From Leptospira kemamanensis (GTDB lineage: Bacteria > Spirochaetota > Leptospiria > Leptospirales > Leptospiraceae), in NCBI RefSeq assembly GCF_004769665.1, contig NZ_RQGG01000043.1, positions 62,001 to 126,000 of the forward strand: a DNA stretch of 64,000 nt, written 5' to 3'. Below, in pieces: positions 26,960 to 35,892 of this stretch. The translations under genes and the position numbers were made by a program. Positions within the stretch are counted from its first letter, which is position 1. Each line of letters starts with the position of its first letter. A model generated the notes under the pieces. It saw only the letters and a program-made list of their open reading frames with translations. It ran no database searches and was not told where the DNA came from.

Positions 26960-27217
26960 ATGTCAGACTCTACTCGCAAGTATTTGGAAACTTCCCAAAT
27001 CATTCCTTCCAAAGGTATGTCTTATACCATGTATGAAATTGAAGGCCAAGATACAATTTTACGTATGCTTACCTTCATTCCCGATAATGATGAAATCCAC
27101 ATTTACCCAAAACCGCCGGTCAAAAAACTTTATAAACCTGAACTTTGTAAAAAAGTAGAAGAAAATGAATTTTTGGGACTTTGGACGATGGGAGAAGAAA
27201 GAAAGGTTGGAAAATAG
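26960..27217 (+). CDS. Small protein of unknown function
   Basis: An 85-residue protein with AAGGA eight bases before its ATG. It is hydrophilic with mixed charge and probably alpha/beta (GMSYTMYEIEGQDTILRMLT, then IHIYPKPPVKKLYKPEL). I recognise no family. It follows the MocR gene by 36 bases on the same strand, so it could be co-transcribed. The convergent tRNA-Phe gene begins eight bases after its stop. Confidence 0.65.
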   Translation: MSDSTRKYLETSQIIPSKGMSYTMYEIEGQDTILRMLTFIPDNDEIHIYPKPPVKKLYKPELCKKVEENEFLGLWTMGEERKVGK

Positions 27218-27224
27218 GTAACCT

Positions 27225-27297
<73 letters not shown>

Positions 27298-27367
27298 TCG
27301 GTTACGACCAAAGTATTTTTTCATAGCCCTCTGTCAACGAACCTTTGCATTTTTTGTAAGGACAAAA

Positions 27368-28300
27368 ATGAAATCAAATTTTAAATTCAGTACTTGCGTT
27401 TTCCTTCTGTTTGGCACACTTATTGGTTGTGCCTCAACTCTTCACAAAACAGGTATTAGCCTAGAAAGATACCGCTCCGATCTCGATACAAAATCGATTG
27501 TTGTTGAGGAAATAATTTGGAAGTACACAGAACGGCCTGGAAATGGAGAAACCCTTCTCGTCGTACATGGCTTTGGTGGTGATAAGGACCACTGGACACG
27601 ATTTTCCAGACACCTTCCCAAAAACATTCGGGTCATTGCACCAGATCTCCCTGGTTTCGGGGAAACGAGTAAACCGGAAGGTATCTCTTATACCCAGGAA
27701 GCCCAAGCGATACGATTGCAAAAATTCACAGAAGCCATTGGACTTAAAGATTTCCACATTGCAGGAAACTCAATGGGTGGAGGGATTGCCGGGATTTTTG
27801 CTGCGAAATTTCCCAAACAAGTAAAGTCTCTCATATTATTTGACAATGCAGGAATCAAAAGTCCTACACCAAGCGAAATGCAAACCATCGAACTCTCAGG
27901 GAAAGAAAGTCCTCTGCTTGTGAAAGACAAAGAAGATTTTGATCGTTTATTGCGTTTTACCTTTGTGAAACCACCCTATCTTCCTTCGTTTTTAAAATCC
28001 TACTTTGCGGAAAAATCTGTCGCAAACCGCGAATGGAATGCACACATCTTAAAACAAATCCGAAAAGAAGGATACATCCTCGAAACTCAACTGGACAAAA
28101 TCCAAGCACCTTGTCTCACCATTTGGGGCAAAGAAGACAAAGTGATCCACTATTCAGTTATGGAAGTCTTGGAAAAAAAACTAAAAACCAAATTAGAAAC
28201 CGTACTTCTGGAAAATATGGGCCATGCCCCAATGATCGAAGATCCCAAATTGTCCGCCAAACTGGTACAAGACTGGATTTTCAACGGTACAACGAAGTAA
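27368..28300 (+). CDS. Alpha/beta hydrolase lipoprotein
   Basis: A 310-residue predicted lipoprotein (lipobox LIGC ending at about C19) with an alpha/beta hydrolase fold. The oxyanion segment is VVHGFGGDKDHWTRF, the nucleophile serine is in GNSMGGGIAG, and the late histidine lies in GHAPMIEDP; the acid is probably the Asp in WGKEDKVIHY. It resembles lipases and esterases of the MhpC type; the substrate is unknown. It has no obvious operon partner: coaE starts 88 bases later, after an AT-rich stretch. Confidence 0.85.
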   Translation: MKSNFKFSTCVFLLFGTLIGCASTLHKTGISLERYRSDLDTKSIVVEEIIWKYTERPGNGETLLVVHGFGGDKDHWTRFSRHLPKNIRVIAPDLPGFGETSKPEGISYTQEAQAIRLQKFTEAIGLKDFHIAGNSMGGGIAGIFAAKFPKQVKSLILFDNAGIKSPTPSEMQTIELSGKESPLLVKDKEDFDRLLRFTFVKPPYLPSFLKSYFAEKSVANREWNAHILKQIRKEGYILETQLDKIQAPCLTIWGKEDKVIHYSVMEVLEKKLKTKLETVLLENMGHAPMIEDPKLSAKLVQDWIFNGTTK

Positions 28301-28363
28301 AACAAAAAGAAAAAAACTTGAGTCATTTTTTTCTAAAATGAGATAAAAAAATACTTGTACTTT

Positions 28364-28391
28364 CACGGGTTTTTTATGTTATAAACCCGTG
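28364..28391 (+). promoter_or_regulatory. Hairpin enclosing the coaE start codon
   Basis: CACGGGTTT (28364-28372) and AAACCCGTG (28383-28391) form a perfect nine-pair stem with a ten-base loop. The 3' arm ends in the GTG that is the best coaE start. The loop contains TTATGTTATA, which might instead be a -10 region of a promoter with TTGTAC at 28355-28360. Confidence 0.5.
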
Positions 28392-29006
28392 GCTCTCGCT
28401 TCTAACAAAACACTGATTGGCATCACTGGTTCGATTGGATCAGGAAAATCCACTGCCCTCTCCATCTTTGGAGAATTAGGTGCCGTGACGATTAGCTCCG
28501 ATGCCATTGCGCGCAGTTTCACAGAACCAAATAGCCCAGTCAAAGCGGAATTGGTATCTATCTTTGGGCCAAACATTCTCACAAACGATGGAACCATCCT
28601 ACGAACCAAAATTGCCGAACTCGCGTTTAGCGACGAAACCAAACTTAAGGCACTAAACGAACTTTTACACCCACTCGTAAGGAAGAACTTCCTTTCCTTT
28701 TTTGAAGCACAAAAACCTGGAAGTATCGTTGCCTGGGAAGTTCCTCTCCTATTTGAAACAGATGCTCATACCATTTGTAACTTCACTGTGACCATTTACC
28801 TCCCCAAAGAACAAAACTGGGAACGTGTTCGGGTTAGAGGTGGGATGGAAAAGGCCGATTTCGAAAGAAGAACCGCATCTCAGATGGACATTGAGAAAAA
28901 AAAGTTCCTCTCCGATTTTGTCGTAACGAACGATACTGATAGAGAAGGCTTAAAAGAACAAATCGTTATTATCTATAAGGAAATTCAAAATAGGATCAAG
29001 TCATGA
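28389..29006 (+). CDS. coaE: Dephospho-CoA kinase
   Basis: A 205-residue kinase for the last step of coenzyme A synthesis. The P-loop is GITGSIGSGKST near the N-terminus, followed by ISSDAIAR, where the Asp helps bind substrate, and HPLVRKNFL and WEVPLLFE, all typical of CoaE. The start is GTG 28389; there is no in-frame ATG before the P-loop and no ribosome binding site. The GTG lies in a hairpin, so a leaderless start or coupled translation is possible. The stop overlaps the ATG of the SPOR gene by ATGA. Confidence 0.93.
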   Translation: MALASNKTLIGITGSIGSGKSTALSIFGELGAVTISSDAIARSFTEPNSPVKAELVSIFGPNILTNDGTILRTKIAELAFSDETKLKALNELLHPLVRKNFLSFFEAQKPGSIVAWEVPLLFETDAHTICNFTVTIYLPKEQNWERVRVRGGMEKADFERRTASQMDIEKKKFLSDFVVTNDTDREGLKEQIVIIYKEIQNRIKS

Positions 29007-29806
29007 AAGAAAGAGTATTTTACGTTATTAATTTAGACAAACAAAGGATTGGAGTTTTATCTCTCTTTCTATTTGCGTTATTCTTTTCCATTTTCTTTTT
29101 AGGAGTCTCTGTAGGAAAAGGAAAATCCGAAGAAACACAAAATCGTGGAATTCCATCCTCTAACCAAGTACAGATGGAAACTGCCGGAGCGAACCTTCCT
29201 TCAACAGATGGCACTCCAAAAAAATCAGAAGAGTCCATCACTGCGGATACCCAAGGGGCCCAAGTTGCCTCTTCCCTCGTCCAAGGAACAAAACCTAAGG
29301 AAACCATTTCTTCTCAAGAAATCCCAATGGCTGATATCGGAAACCATCCTTATTATATGGAAACTTCCACTGCGAAAGATGAGGAAGAAGAAAGAAAACA
29401 ACAAGTGGTAGATTTGACAAAATCCAAAGAACAAAGATCTACTTATGTTCCAAAAGAAGAAAAGTTAAAAAACATTTCCCATGTTTCCAAACCAAAAGAG
29501 AAATCGAAACAATCCTCCCATGTTGTTCCGAAATCAATCTCAGGAAACGAAGGAAAACAATACACGATTCAACTTGCTGCTTTTACAAATCGAAAATCAG
29601 CGGAAACATTTTTATCCCAACTCCAAGCAGATAACCAAGGAAAACTCAAAGCAAAGTCTTTCATCATGGTAAAAAATGGATACTTCGTCGTTCAACTTGG
29701 GAAATCAAAAGATAAAGACTCTTTACAAAGAATTTTATCCAAAACAGTGATGCCAAAAGAAATCAAAGCAAAAGCAATGATCATCCAATACCAACCATTG
29801 TCATAA
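29003..29806 (+). CDS. SPOR-domain membrane protein
   Basis: A 267-residue single-pass protein. A short cytoplasmic N-terminus is followed by a membrane segment at about residues 15-38 (GVLSLFLFALFFSIFFLGVSV), a long low-complexity linker rich in Ser, Lys, Thr and Gln, and a C-terminal SPOR domain at about residues 180-262 (QYTIQLAAFTNRKSAETFLS, then FVVQLGK). SPOR domains bind denuded peptidoglycan at division sites, so a role in septum or wall remodelling is likely. Coupled to coaE by the ATGA overlap. Confidence 0.87.
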   Translation: MKERVFYVINLDKQRIGVLSLFLFALFFSIFFLGVSVGKGKSEETQNRGIPSSNQVQMETAGANLPSTDGTPKKSEESITADTQGAQVASSLVQGTKPKETISSQEIPMADIGNHPYYMETSTAKDEEEERKQQVVDLTKSKEQRSTYVPKEEKLKNISHVSKPKEKSKQSSHVVPKSISGNEGKQYTIQLAAFTNRKSAETFLSQLQADNQGKLKAKSFIMVKNGYFVVQLGKSKDKDSLQRILSKTVMPKEIKAKAMIIQYQPLS

Positions 29807-29835
29807 ACAAAAAAATCGTCTTTCCTTGGCAACTG

Positions 29836-29868
29836 GGCTTTCCTGATTCATCGGGAGAGCCTTTTTCT
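29836..29868 (+). terminator. Intrinsic terminator after the SPOR gene
   Basis: Stem GGCTTTCC / GGGAGAGCC with two G-T pairs and further pairing toward the loop, followed by five T. It ends the coaE-SPOR operon. The remaining 120 bases before the DUF2452 gene show no clear promoter. Confidence 0.8.
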
Positions 29869-29998
29869 TAGCAACTAGTTTTGTCTAGAATCCGTCTTTT
29901 TTCCTTTTTCAATAGAGATTGATTCGAAAAAAGAAATAGTTCGATCGAATTTCCAATTGAATTGCCTTTGGAGGAAACCTAAGTTTGTCTAAAGAGTG

Positions 29999-30343
29999 AT
30001 GGAAGAACAGGTTATCCCCCACCATAGTCTCACCTACGGCACAAGCCGCCTCGCACCTGCGATCAGTTTAGTAGACAGAGCCAAAGAAATTCGGGCTTTA
30101 AAAGAAGAAGCAGAACTCATTTTACAACAGGCAGAAAAAGACATCGAGTTACACAAAGCCAAATGCCAATTTGAAAAGAAACCAGGTCAGATGATTTATC
30201 TTTACGCAAAAGAAAGTGGAGATTATTTTTCATTGTTGTCTCCCAATGAATGGGGGAACAAACCTCCTCATCCGTTTAAAGCTGCGTATATGATGAACCC
30301 AGATCGCAGTTTTACAGAAATTCCCTTGGAACCAAAGGACTAA
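29999..30343 (+). CDS. DUF2452 protein, C1orf50-like
   Basis: A 114-residue soluble protein that resembles the C1orf50 family known from animals (DUF2452). Shared phrases are the helical LKEEAELILQQAEKDIELH, then CQFEKKPGQMIYLYAKESGD and YFSLLSPNEWG, and a final HPFKAAYMMNPDRSF. Its function is not known in any organism that I recall. The start could be the GTG at 29996 or the ATG at 29999; AAAGAG is weak. The next gene, VanW-like, begins ten bases later in the same frame. Confidence 0.8.
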   Translation: MEEQVIPHHSLTYGTSRLAPAISLVDRAKEIRALKEEAELILQQAEKDIELHKAKCQFEKKPGQMIYLYAKESGDYFSLLSPNEWGNKPPHPFKAAYMMNPDRSFTEIPLEPKD

Positions 30344-30352
30344 CCACTCACA

Positions 30353-31063
30353 TTGGTTTCTTTTCTTAAACTGAAATTAAAATCCTTGTTCCGATGGTTA
30401 CAAGATCTTCTAAGTGGTGATCTCTTTCGGTTTGGATTCAATCCAAAATTGGATCGCAAAACCAATTGGGATTATGAAGTTACCCTCACTCTTCCCATTT
30501 TGCCTTCTCCACTCAAAGATGGAAAATTACAAAACTTGCAAATTGCAATCTCCAGGATCAACGAACGGGTATTACATCCTGGTAAGATTTTTTCGTTTTG
30601 GCATCTAATTGGAAATCCAACTCAATCAAAAGGATACACAGAAGGACGAGTGATCCGAAAGGGTGTGGTATCCAGTGAGATTGCAGGTGGACTTTGCCAA
30701 CTATCAGGCATCATCTACTATTTAAGTTTGGAACTTGGTTTGGATATTTTAGAACGGTATCCTCACACCCGTGACTTATATACAGAAGAAACTCGGTTTA
30801 CTCCTCTCGGAACTGATGCATCCGTAGTGTATCCCAAAAAAGACTTACGGATTCGTAACCCATTTCCATTTCCTTTACAATTTTCATTTGAGTTAACAGA
30901 AGATACACTCACCATTCGCATTCGAAGTCCCAAAAAACTCCCTCGATATCAATTGCAATTCCAACAAATTCAAAAAAATGGATATTCGAATGTCTCTGTC
31001 TATCGAGAATCGGATGGGAATGGCGAACTCAAACTTTGTTCTTCCGATGACTACCAAATCTAA
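30353..31063 (+). CDS. VanW family protein
   Basis: A 236-residue protein with the VanW domain, named from vancomycin gene clusters but widespread and of unknown function. The core motif block is GKIFSFWHLIGNPTQSKGY, then GVVSSEIAGGLCQLSGIIYY and RYPHTRDLY. A TTG at 30353 starts the reading frame; another TTG at 30384 is possible, and no strong ribosome binding site is seen. It overlaps the next gene by 17 bases. Presence of VanW does not imply resistance. Confidence 0.85.
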   Translation: MVSFLKLKLKSLFRWLQDLLSGDLFRFGFNPKLDRKTNWDYEVTLTLPILPSPLKDGKLQNLQIAISRINERVLHPGKIFSFWHLIGNPTQSKGYTEGRVIRKGVVSSEIAGGLCQLSGIIYYLSLELGLDILERYPHTRDLYTEETRFTPLGTDASVVYPKKDLRIRNPFPFPLQFSFELTEDTLTIRIRSPKKLPRYQLQFQQIQKNGYSNVSVYRESDGNGELKLCSSDDYQI

Positions 31064-32507
31064 ACAGATTCTCATTTTACTCGGTCTATTTGTTTTTATC
31101 TTTATCTTACAGTTTCTTGTACAAATGAGTTCTCCATTTGCCTTTGGTGCGGATGGGTATTATTATGCTGCCCAAGTCAATTCCTATGTGAGCAAAGGTA
31201 GATTTTTTAGTCCAGATTCCTCTCCTATTTTATATGGTCTTGTCGCTTTCTCCAAGTTCGGTTCTAATATCGTCATCACCAATAAAATTTTTGTATCGTT
31301 ACTTGTATCAACGATTTTCCTTTCGGGAACTCGATTGGCCTATCTTTTGACCAATCAGTTTTTAGCTTCGATTTGTTTTGGAGTTTTTTTGATCTCCTCT
31401 TCTTATCTTCCCCATTTTAGTTTTAACTTCATCAAAAACCTGGGAGGAATTCTATTTTTCATTTTGTTTCTCTCGGAACTGTATCTTGTAGAGACTCTTG
31501 GTACTTCTCGAAGGTGGTATCACTTCCTGAGACTTTTGTTTCTATTTGCTTTGGTATTTTTCAGTCATAAAATTACGGCGGGGATTGCGGTTTGTTTTCT
31601 ATTCGTTTGGCTTATCAAACAAATTCCTGTAAATCAAAAACTCAGTTTCTATTTTGCCATTGGATTGTTTTTGGCACTGATTGGATTGAGTATTTTTTTT
31701 CCCAATACTCTCCATTGGAATGATATCAAGATGGTTCTTTATGAATCATTTGAGTTTGAGTTTTTATCCCCCTTCTATCAATATGCAAAACTGTATCCTG
31801 AATTTTCCCTGGAACAAATCCTTTGGTTCCTTTCACCGATTCTCTATCTCTTCAATCGCAAGAGATTAGAACCCAATCAAAAGTCATTCTATGACAAATT
31901 GTTTGTTTTGTTTGTTTTCCTCTCGCTTCCGATATTTTCCTATACTGCCTTTAGTTTTCCCTTTCGTATGTTTCTTTTGATTTTTATCCCAGGAAGTATA
32001 CTACTACTTCCTTCACTCGCAAAGAGCAAAGAAAAATGGGTTTTGACTTTGTTATTGTTACTTCTCATTCCCTACCAAACGTATGCAATGGTTCGTGGAA
32101 AAGAATGGAACAACCAAGACTACAAATTGTATTCGATTTTACTCCCCCTCTTCCAATTTCCTAAAAATACACTCATCATCGTTCACCAAGGATTTGATTA
32201 TTTTATTTGTTACAATAAGGTAGGAGATGCCTTTCATTTTTTACCAGAAGAGAAACATAAAAACAGACCGATTTATCGGATTGTGTATGGAGTCTCCGCC
32301 TTGGAATACCAAAGGTATTTGCCGAAGGAAACGAAGATTCAATATTTACCGGGGTTTTATTCTGTTTTGGAAGAAAAGAACTGGCAGGATTTTTTAAGTC
32401 AACTTCCTGCCGATTTGAAACTAAGAATTCTGAATTGGAAAAATCCAAATACACACCGCACCCAAACGATGTTACGAAATGAAGCCTTTAAAGAGAAACC
32501 TCAGTAA
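31047..32507 (+). CDS. Polytopic membrane protein, GT-C glycosyltransferase-like
   Basis: A 486-residue protein with about ten to eleven hydrophobic segments. The first external loop contains FAFGADGYYYAAQVNSY, an acidic residue next to aromatic residues as seen in GT-C glycosyltransferases that use polyprenyl-linked sugars. The C-terminal 100 residues are hydrophilic. A family name cannot be fixed. The start chosen is ATG 31047, which places the first membrane helix close to the N-terminus; the frame opens earlier at 30978 inside the VanW gene. It ends seven bases past the start of the convergent gene's 3' end. Confidence 0.7.
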   Translation: MTTKSKQILILLGLFVFIFILQFLVQMSSPFAFGADGYYYAAQVNSYVSKGRFFSPDSSPILYGLVAFSKFGSNIVITNKIFVSLLVSTIFLSGTRLAYLLTNQFLASICFGVFLISSSYLPHFSFNFIKNLGGILFFILFLSELYLVETLGTSRRWYHFLRLLFLFALVFFSHKITAGIAVCFLFVWLIKQIPVNQKLSFYFAIGLFLALIGLSIFFPNTLHWNDIKMVLYESFEFEFLSPFYQYAKLYPEFSLEQILWFLSPILYLFNRKRLEPNQKSFYDKLFVLFVFLSLPIFSYTAFSFPFRMFLLIFIPGSILLLPSLAKSKEKWVLTLLLLLLIPYQTYAMVRGKEWNNQDYKLYSILLPLFQFPKNTLIIVHQGFDYFICYNKVGDAFHFLPEEKHKNRPIYRIVYGVSALEYQRYLPKETKIQYLPGFYSVLEEKNWQDFLSQLPADLKLRILNWKNPNTHRTQTMLRNEAFKEKPQ

Positions 32508-33247
32508 GATTTGCTATACACATAACTGGCTTTACACGCTTCTTCTGTTTCCAATTTTGATTCTAATAATATGAGTTTTTCATTACAAACATAAAAGTAT
32601 AAATCTTTTTTACCTTCAGCGGGATAAGTACTTAAGGAAACTAAGTGTTCGTCAGAGTTGGAATAACCATGATAAGCGTTGTAATATGCAGATCGTTCTT
32701 CATCTGTCTGAGGGTATTGTATGAATACAGAAGGACGAACCAGTCGTGATTGTGCATCGATTACCAAATGGTCAGCATACACTTCATAACTTCCTTCCGA
32801 TTTTTCAGTAATGCCCGTGTATTGGTCATAACCACGGTAAACAAAACTTTCGCCTTCAAATTCAAATGTATTGGAACAGTCCATTCGATCAGGGAATGCA
32901 CAATAAACAAAACTTCCCTGTAACGCAGTGATCATAGCATCACGGGATTCTACTTTATTTATGGATAGATAACCACCGAAAACCCAACCATTCACTGAAG
33001 AAGATTCAATGTGGTACCAAAAATTTGATTTACCATCGATCTCCATCTCTTTTTCAGAACGTTCTAATACTTTTACAATGTCACCGAGTTTGAGTTTCCC
33101 CACTTTTTCGCCATCTAAGGAAGGAGAATTACGCGCATTGAGAACAGTTGCAGAAATATATACATTCTGTCCTATTTCGATTTTGGGTGTTCTTTTACAG
33201 GAAAAAAATACAAGAGTAACAAGGATAATTAGAAACCACTTCTTCAT
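32501..33247 (-). CDS. SH3-domain lipoprotein
   Basis: A 248-residue predicted lipoprotein with the short signal MKKWFLIILVTLVFFSC, the lipobox cysteine being C17. Residues 30-95 form a bacterial SH3 domain (VLNARNSPSLDGEKVGKLKLG, then WYHIESSSVNGWVFGGYL). The following 150 residues contain four cysteines and no known motif. SH3b domains often bind the wall or a ligand. The frame extends upstream to 33283, but ATG 33247 places the signal at the N-terminus; the upstream bases lack GGAG. It overlaps the convergent membrane gene by seven bases. Confidence 0.8.
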   Translation of the reverse strand: MKKWFLIILVTLVFFSCKRTPKIEIGQNVYISATVLNARNSPSLDGEKVGKLKLGDIVKVLERSEKEMEIDGKSNFWYHIESSSVNGWVFGGYLSINKVESRDAMITALQGSFVYCAFPDRMDCSNTFEFEGESFVYRGYDQYTGITEKSEGSYEVYADHLVIDAQSRLVRPSVFIQYPQTDEERSAYYNAYHGYSNSDEHLVSLSTYPAEGKKDLYFYVCNEKLILLESKLETEEACKASYVYSKSY

Positions 33248-33313
33248 GGAAGGAAGAATGGAAACCAAATCAATTTTTGGCAAGACAAAATAGAGGGAAA
33301 TATTCGGGAAAAT

Positions 33314-33337
33314 ACCACCTAATTTTTCATAGGTGGT
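33314..33337. terminator. Hairpin downstream of the YidB-like gene
   Basis: ACCACCT (33314-33320) and AGGTGGT (33331-33337) form a perfect seven-pair stem with a ten-base loop. On the minus strand a short run ATTTTCCC follows, so it may act as a weak terminator for the YidB-like gene. Confidence 0.45.
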
Positions 33338-33354
33338 GCAAAGACTACAATGTT

Positions 33355-33756
33355 TTACTTAGTAAATAAGGAAGCAAGGGAGGAAAGTTGGGAAGTAATG
33401 TCTCCACCAGGTTCTTTTCCCTCTGGAGAAAGTTTATCGATCACAAGAGGTAATAAACTTCCAACGAGTCCTGCTGTTGCCTCTGTATCGAGTCCAACTT
33501 TACTTGCTAGATCTTTTACGGAATCTTTCCCCAATACCTTCATCACATCATCAGCACCGATACTGATATTATCTCCAGTGCCAACCCAAGAAGAAGCAGC
33601 CTCTGCGAAGCCTTTCTCTTTGAATTTCTCGATGATTCCGGAAACTCCACCATTTTCTTCGATGATCTTTTGGATCCCAGAAACCACTTGTGGATTGTTT
33701 TGGACTAGCTCTACTGCCTGAGCTGCGACGGCCTTTAAACTTTCAAAAAAACTCAT
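33355..33756 (-). CDS. YidB/DUF937-like protein
   Basis: A 133-residue soluble protein, starting MSFFESLKAVAAQAVELVQN, with the pattern of the YidB family: an N-terminal helix, then GGVSGIIEKFKEKGFAEAASSWVG and ISIGADDVMKVLGKDSVKDLASKVG. Function is unknown. The frame opens further upstream, but ATG 33756 begins at the conserved region. It is 86 percent helical in appearance and acidic at the end. It is separated by 108 bases from the SH3 lipoprotein gene on the same strand. Confidence 0.8.
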   Translation of the reverse strand: MSFFESLKAVAAQAVELVQNNPQVVSGIQKIIEENGGVSGIIEKFKEKGFAEAASSWVGTGDNISIGADDVMKVLGKDSVKDLASKVGLDTEATAGLVGSLLPLVIDKLSPEGKEPGGDITSQLSSLASLFTK

Positions 33757-33899
33757 TCGGAATATTTTGTTTGAGTCAAAAAGAAAAGGAAAGATATTTT
33801 TTTGATTTTTTTTCGAAATTTTGATTTCAAAATCCAATTATTCATTGCCTCTGCAAACTTGAAAACAAAACATCAATTCATTGTTAGTTGTATCACACC

Positions 33900-35798
33900 A
33901 TGGTAAACCAGTTACTTCATCCATATTGCAAACGTTTTACCTTTGCCATTCTTGTCCTGTTATCCTTTTCCCAATGTTGGACCAATCCACTGACGCATCC
34001 TCCATTGGAATGCCTGATGAAATTATACAATTGGTTGTGTTCTGACAATAGTTTTCTCAAACGATATTCACCAGGGATTTATTTACTTTTTTTACAAGAA
34101 TCTCGGGTTACGTTTACCAATGTTACCAATCATTCCATCATCGAAACTGGTTTTATCATTGGGTCAGCTCCGTCTGATGTTAGTTTTGTGAATGTAGGTA
34201 TTGATTTAGATGCACCGATCCAAGTACCTGTTGTGAATGGAACCTGGCGTTATGCGTTACCTGCAAAAGCAGTAACAAATTCTTTTTGGACCTATGGAAG
34301 CCTTCACACGATCTATGCCCAAATTCCATTCGAAAAAGCAAATCAAATTCTTGTCCGAAAAGGAACCAATAAAGATACGGACGGAGATGGATACCCCGAT
34401 TTAATTGTGACAGCAAGTCCTGGAGCAGGATCGCAAGGGTATGCGTATGTGTATCGAATGAATTCTGCCTCTAAACAATTAGCAACAACTCCCGAAACAA
34501 CTCTTACCGATGGCCAGACCAGCGGAACATTTTTTGGAAGTAACATTAGTTCTGGTGATTTTAATGGAGATGGATATGCAGATGTGTTAGTTGGTTCCCA
34601 AGCTTACGCTGGCATTACTAGCTTCGGTGGAAGGGTTTTCTTATTTTATAGTAAAGGGACATCTGGCATCCTCTCTCAAAATTTAAACTTGGGAGGACAA
34701 GCTGATGCTATCCTTTCAGGGATTACCAATGGTGGTCGACTTGGGAGTATTGTCAAAAGCGCAGATATGAATTTTGATGGGTATGATGATGCCATTCTTG
34801 CTTCTCCATGGAATGACGATGTATTTATTTTTTATAGCCAAGGAACCGTTGGAATTCCATCACAAAACACAAGTTCGGCAAACATTTCTTATATACCTGC
34901 TGCTAATGATAATTTTGGAACCGATTTCAGTTTTGGAGACATCAATGGAGATGGATTCATTGATTTAGCAGTCGGTGCAGGCACTTATTCTAGTAACTTG
35001 GGAAGGATTTATATCTACATATCCAATTTCGGTATCCTTCCGAACCAACCCCAACAGTATTTAATTCCGAGTGTAGTTGAACCTTCACCTGGTTGTGCCA
35101 ATCCTAGTGGATGTCGTTTTGGAACTAGCATTACGATGGGTTACTTTAATGTAGACCGTTGCATCGACCTCGCAGTTGGAGGATCTGGGTTTAATTCAAA
35201 CCAAGGCATCGTTTTTGTTTACCATTCCACTTGTGATTCCACAAATCCTTACCCAAACCCACCAGTGGCAACTCTCGTCGGCCAACCTACTCCTTCATGT
35301 AGTGGGAGTGCATGTAATTTTGGGGGAAGTATAGCTTCAGGGGATGCAAATGGAGATGGACTCCCAGATTTACTAATAGGTGCCACAGGTGCAAGCTTAG
35401 GAATTGGAGATGTAAATTTATTCTTAAATGATCTGAATACAGGACTTCCTAATTTAAATTTGGCGAATGGCGATGTAGGCAATACCTTGTTTGCTGGTGA
35501 GAACTCAGGTAGCAACTTTTCTCTTAAGCTCGGTTTCCAAGACACAAATGCAGATGGTTTACAAGATATCATTATTACCGAACCAACGTCCACCAATCTA
35601 GTGTATACATTTCATAGCGTACGGGGATCTGTTCCCGCAAGTCAGAACCTAAATAATATAGGAGCGGCGGCTAGCCAAACACTCTCTCCACCAGTTGGAA
35701 CTGGATTTGGTAATTCGATTGCACATTGGAAAAAAACAATGGATTCCTATCTTTTGGCATTTGCCATCGAAACCAAACGAATCTTAGGTTGGATCTAA
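33900..35798 (+). CDS. FG-GAP repeat lipoprotein, integrin-alpha-like propeller
   Basis: A 632-residue predicted exported lipoprotein (lipobox-like SFSQC ending at C26). After a non-repeated N-terminal part of about 150 residues come seven FG-GAP/VCBS-type repeats with calcium-binding Asp loops, such as DTDGDGYPDL, DFNGDGYADVLVGS, DMNFDGYDDAILAS, DINGDGFIDLAVGA, DANGDGLPDLLIGA and DTNADGLQDIIIT. A fifth copy is degenerate (YFNVDRCIDLAVGG, with Cys and Arg in the loop). Seven repeats fit a seven-bladed beta-propeller. Surface or periplasmic adhesion is a guess. Four extra Cys residues lie in repeat loops. Confidence 0.85.
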   Translation: MVNQLLHPYCKRFTFAILVLLSFSQCWTNPLTHPPLECLMKLYNWLCSDNSFLKRYSPGIYLLFLQESRVTFTNVTNHSIIETGFIIGSAPSDVSFVNVGIDLDAPIQVPVVNGTWRYALPAKAVTNSFWTYGSLHTIYAQIPFEKANQILVRKGTNKDTDGDGYPDLIVTASPGAGSQGYAYVYRMNSASKQLATTPETTLTDGQTSGTFFGSNISSGDFNGDGYADVLVGSQAYAGITSFGGRVFLFYSKGTSGILSQNLNLGGQADAILSGITNGGRLGSIVKSADMNFDGYDDAILASPWNDDVFIFYSQGTVGIPSQNTSSANISYIPAANDNFGTDFSFGDINGDGFIDLAVGAGTYSSNLGRIYIYISNFGILPNQPQQYLIPSVVEPSPGCANPSGCRFGTSITMGYFNVDRCIDLAVGGSGFNSNQGIVFVYHSTCDSTNPYPNPPVATLVGQPTPSCSGSACNFGGSIASGDANGDGLPDLLIGATGASLGIGDVNLFLNDLNTGLPNLNLANGDVGNTLFAGENSGSNFSLKLGFQDTNADGLQDIIITEPTSTNLVYTFHSVRGSVPASQNLNNIGAAASQTLSPPVGTGFGNSIAHWKKTMDSYLLAFAIETKRILGWI

Positions 35799-35892
35799 AA
35801 CATTTTTTCTCTTCCAGTCCAATTCCTATCGAAATCTTCTAATTTCCTTTCGAGAATCTCAACTTTTGGAAATTTCTTTTCATTCCTTCATT

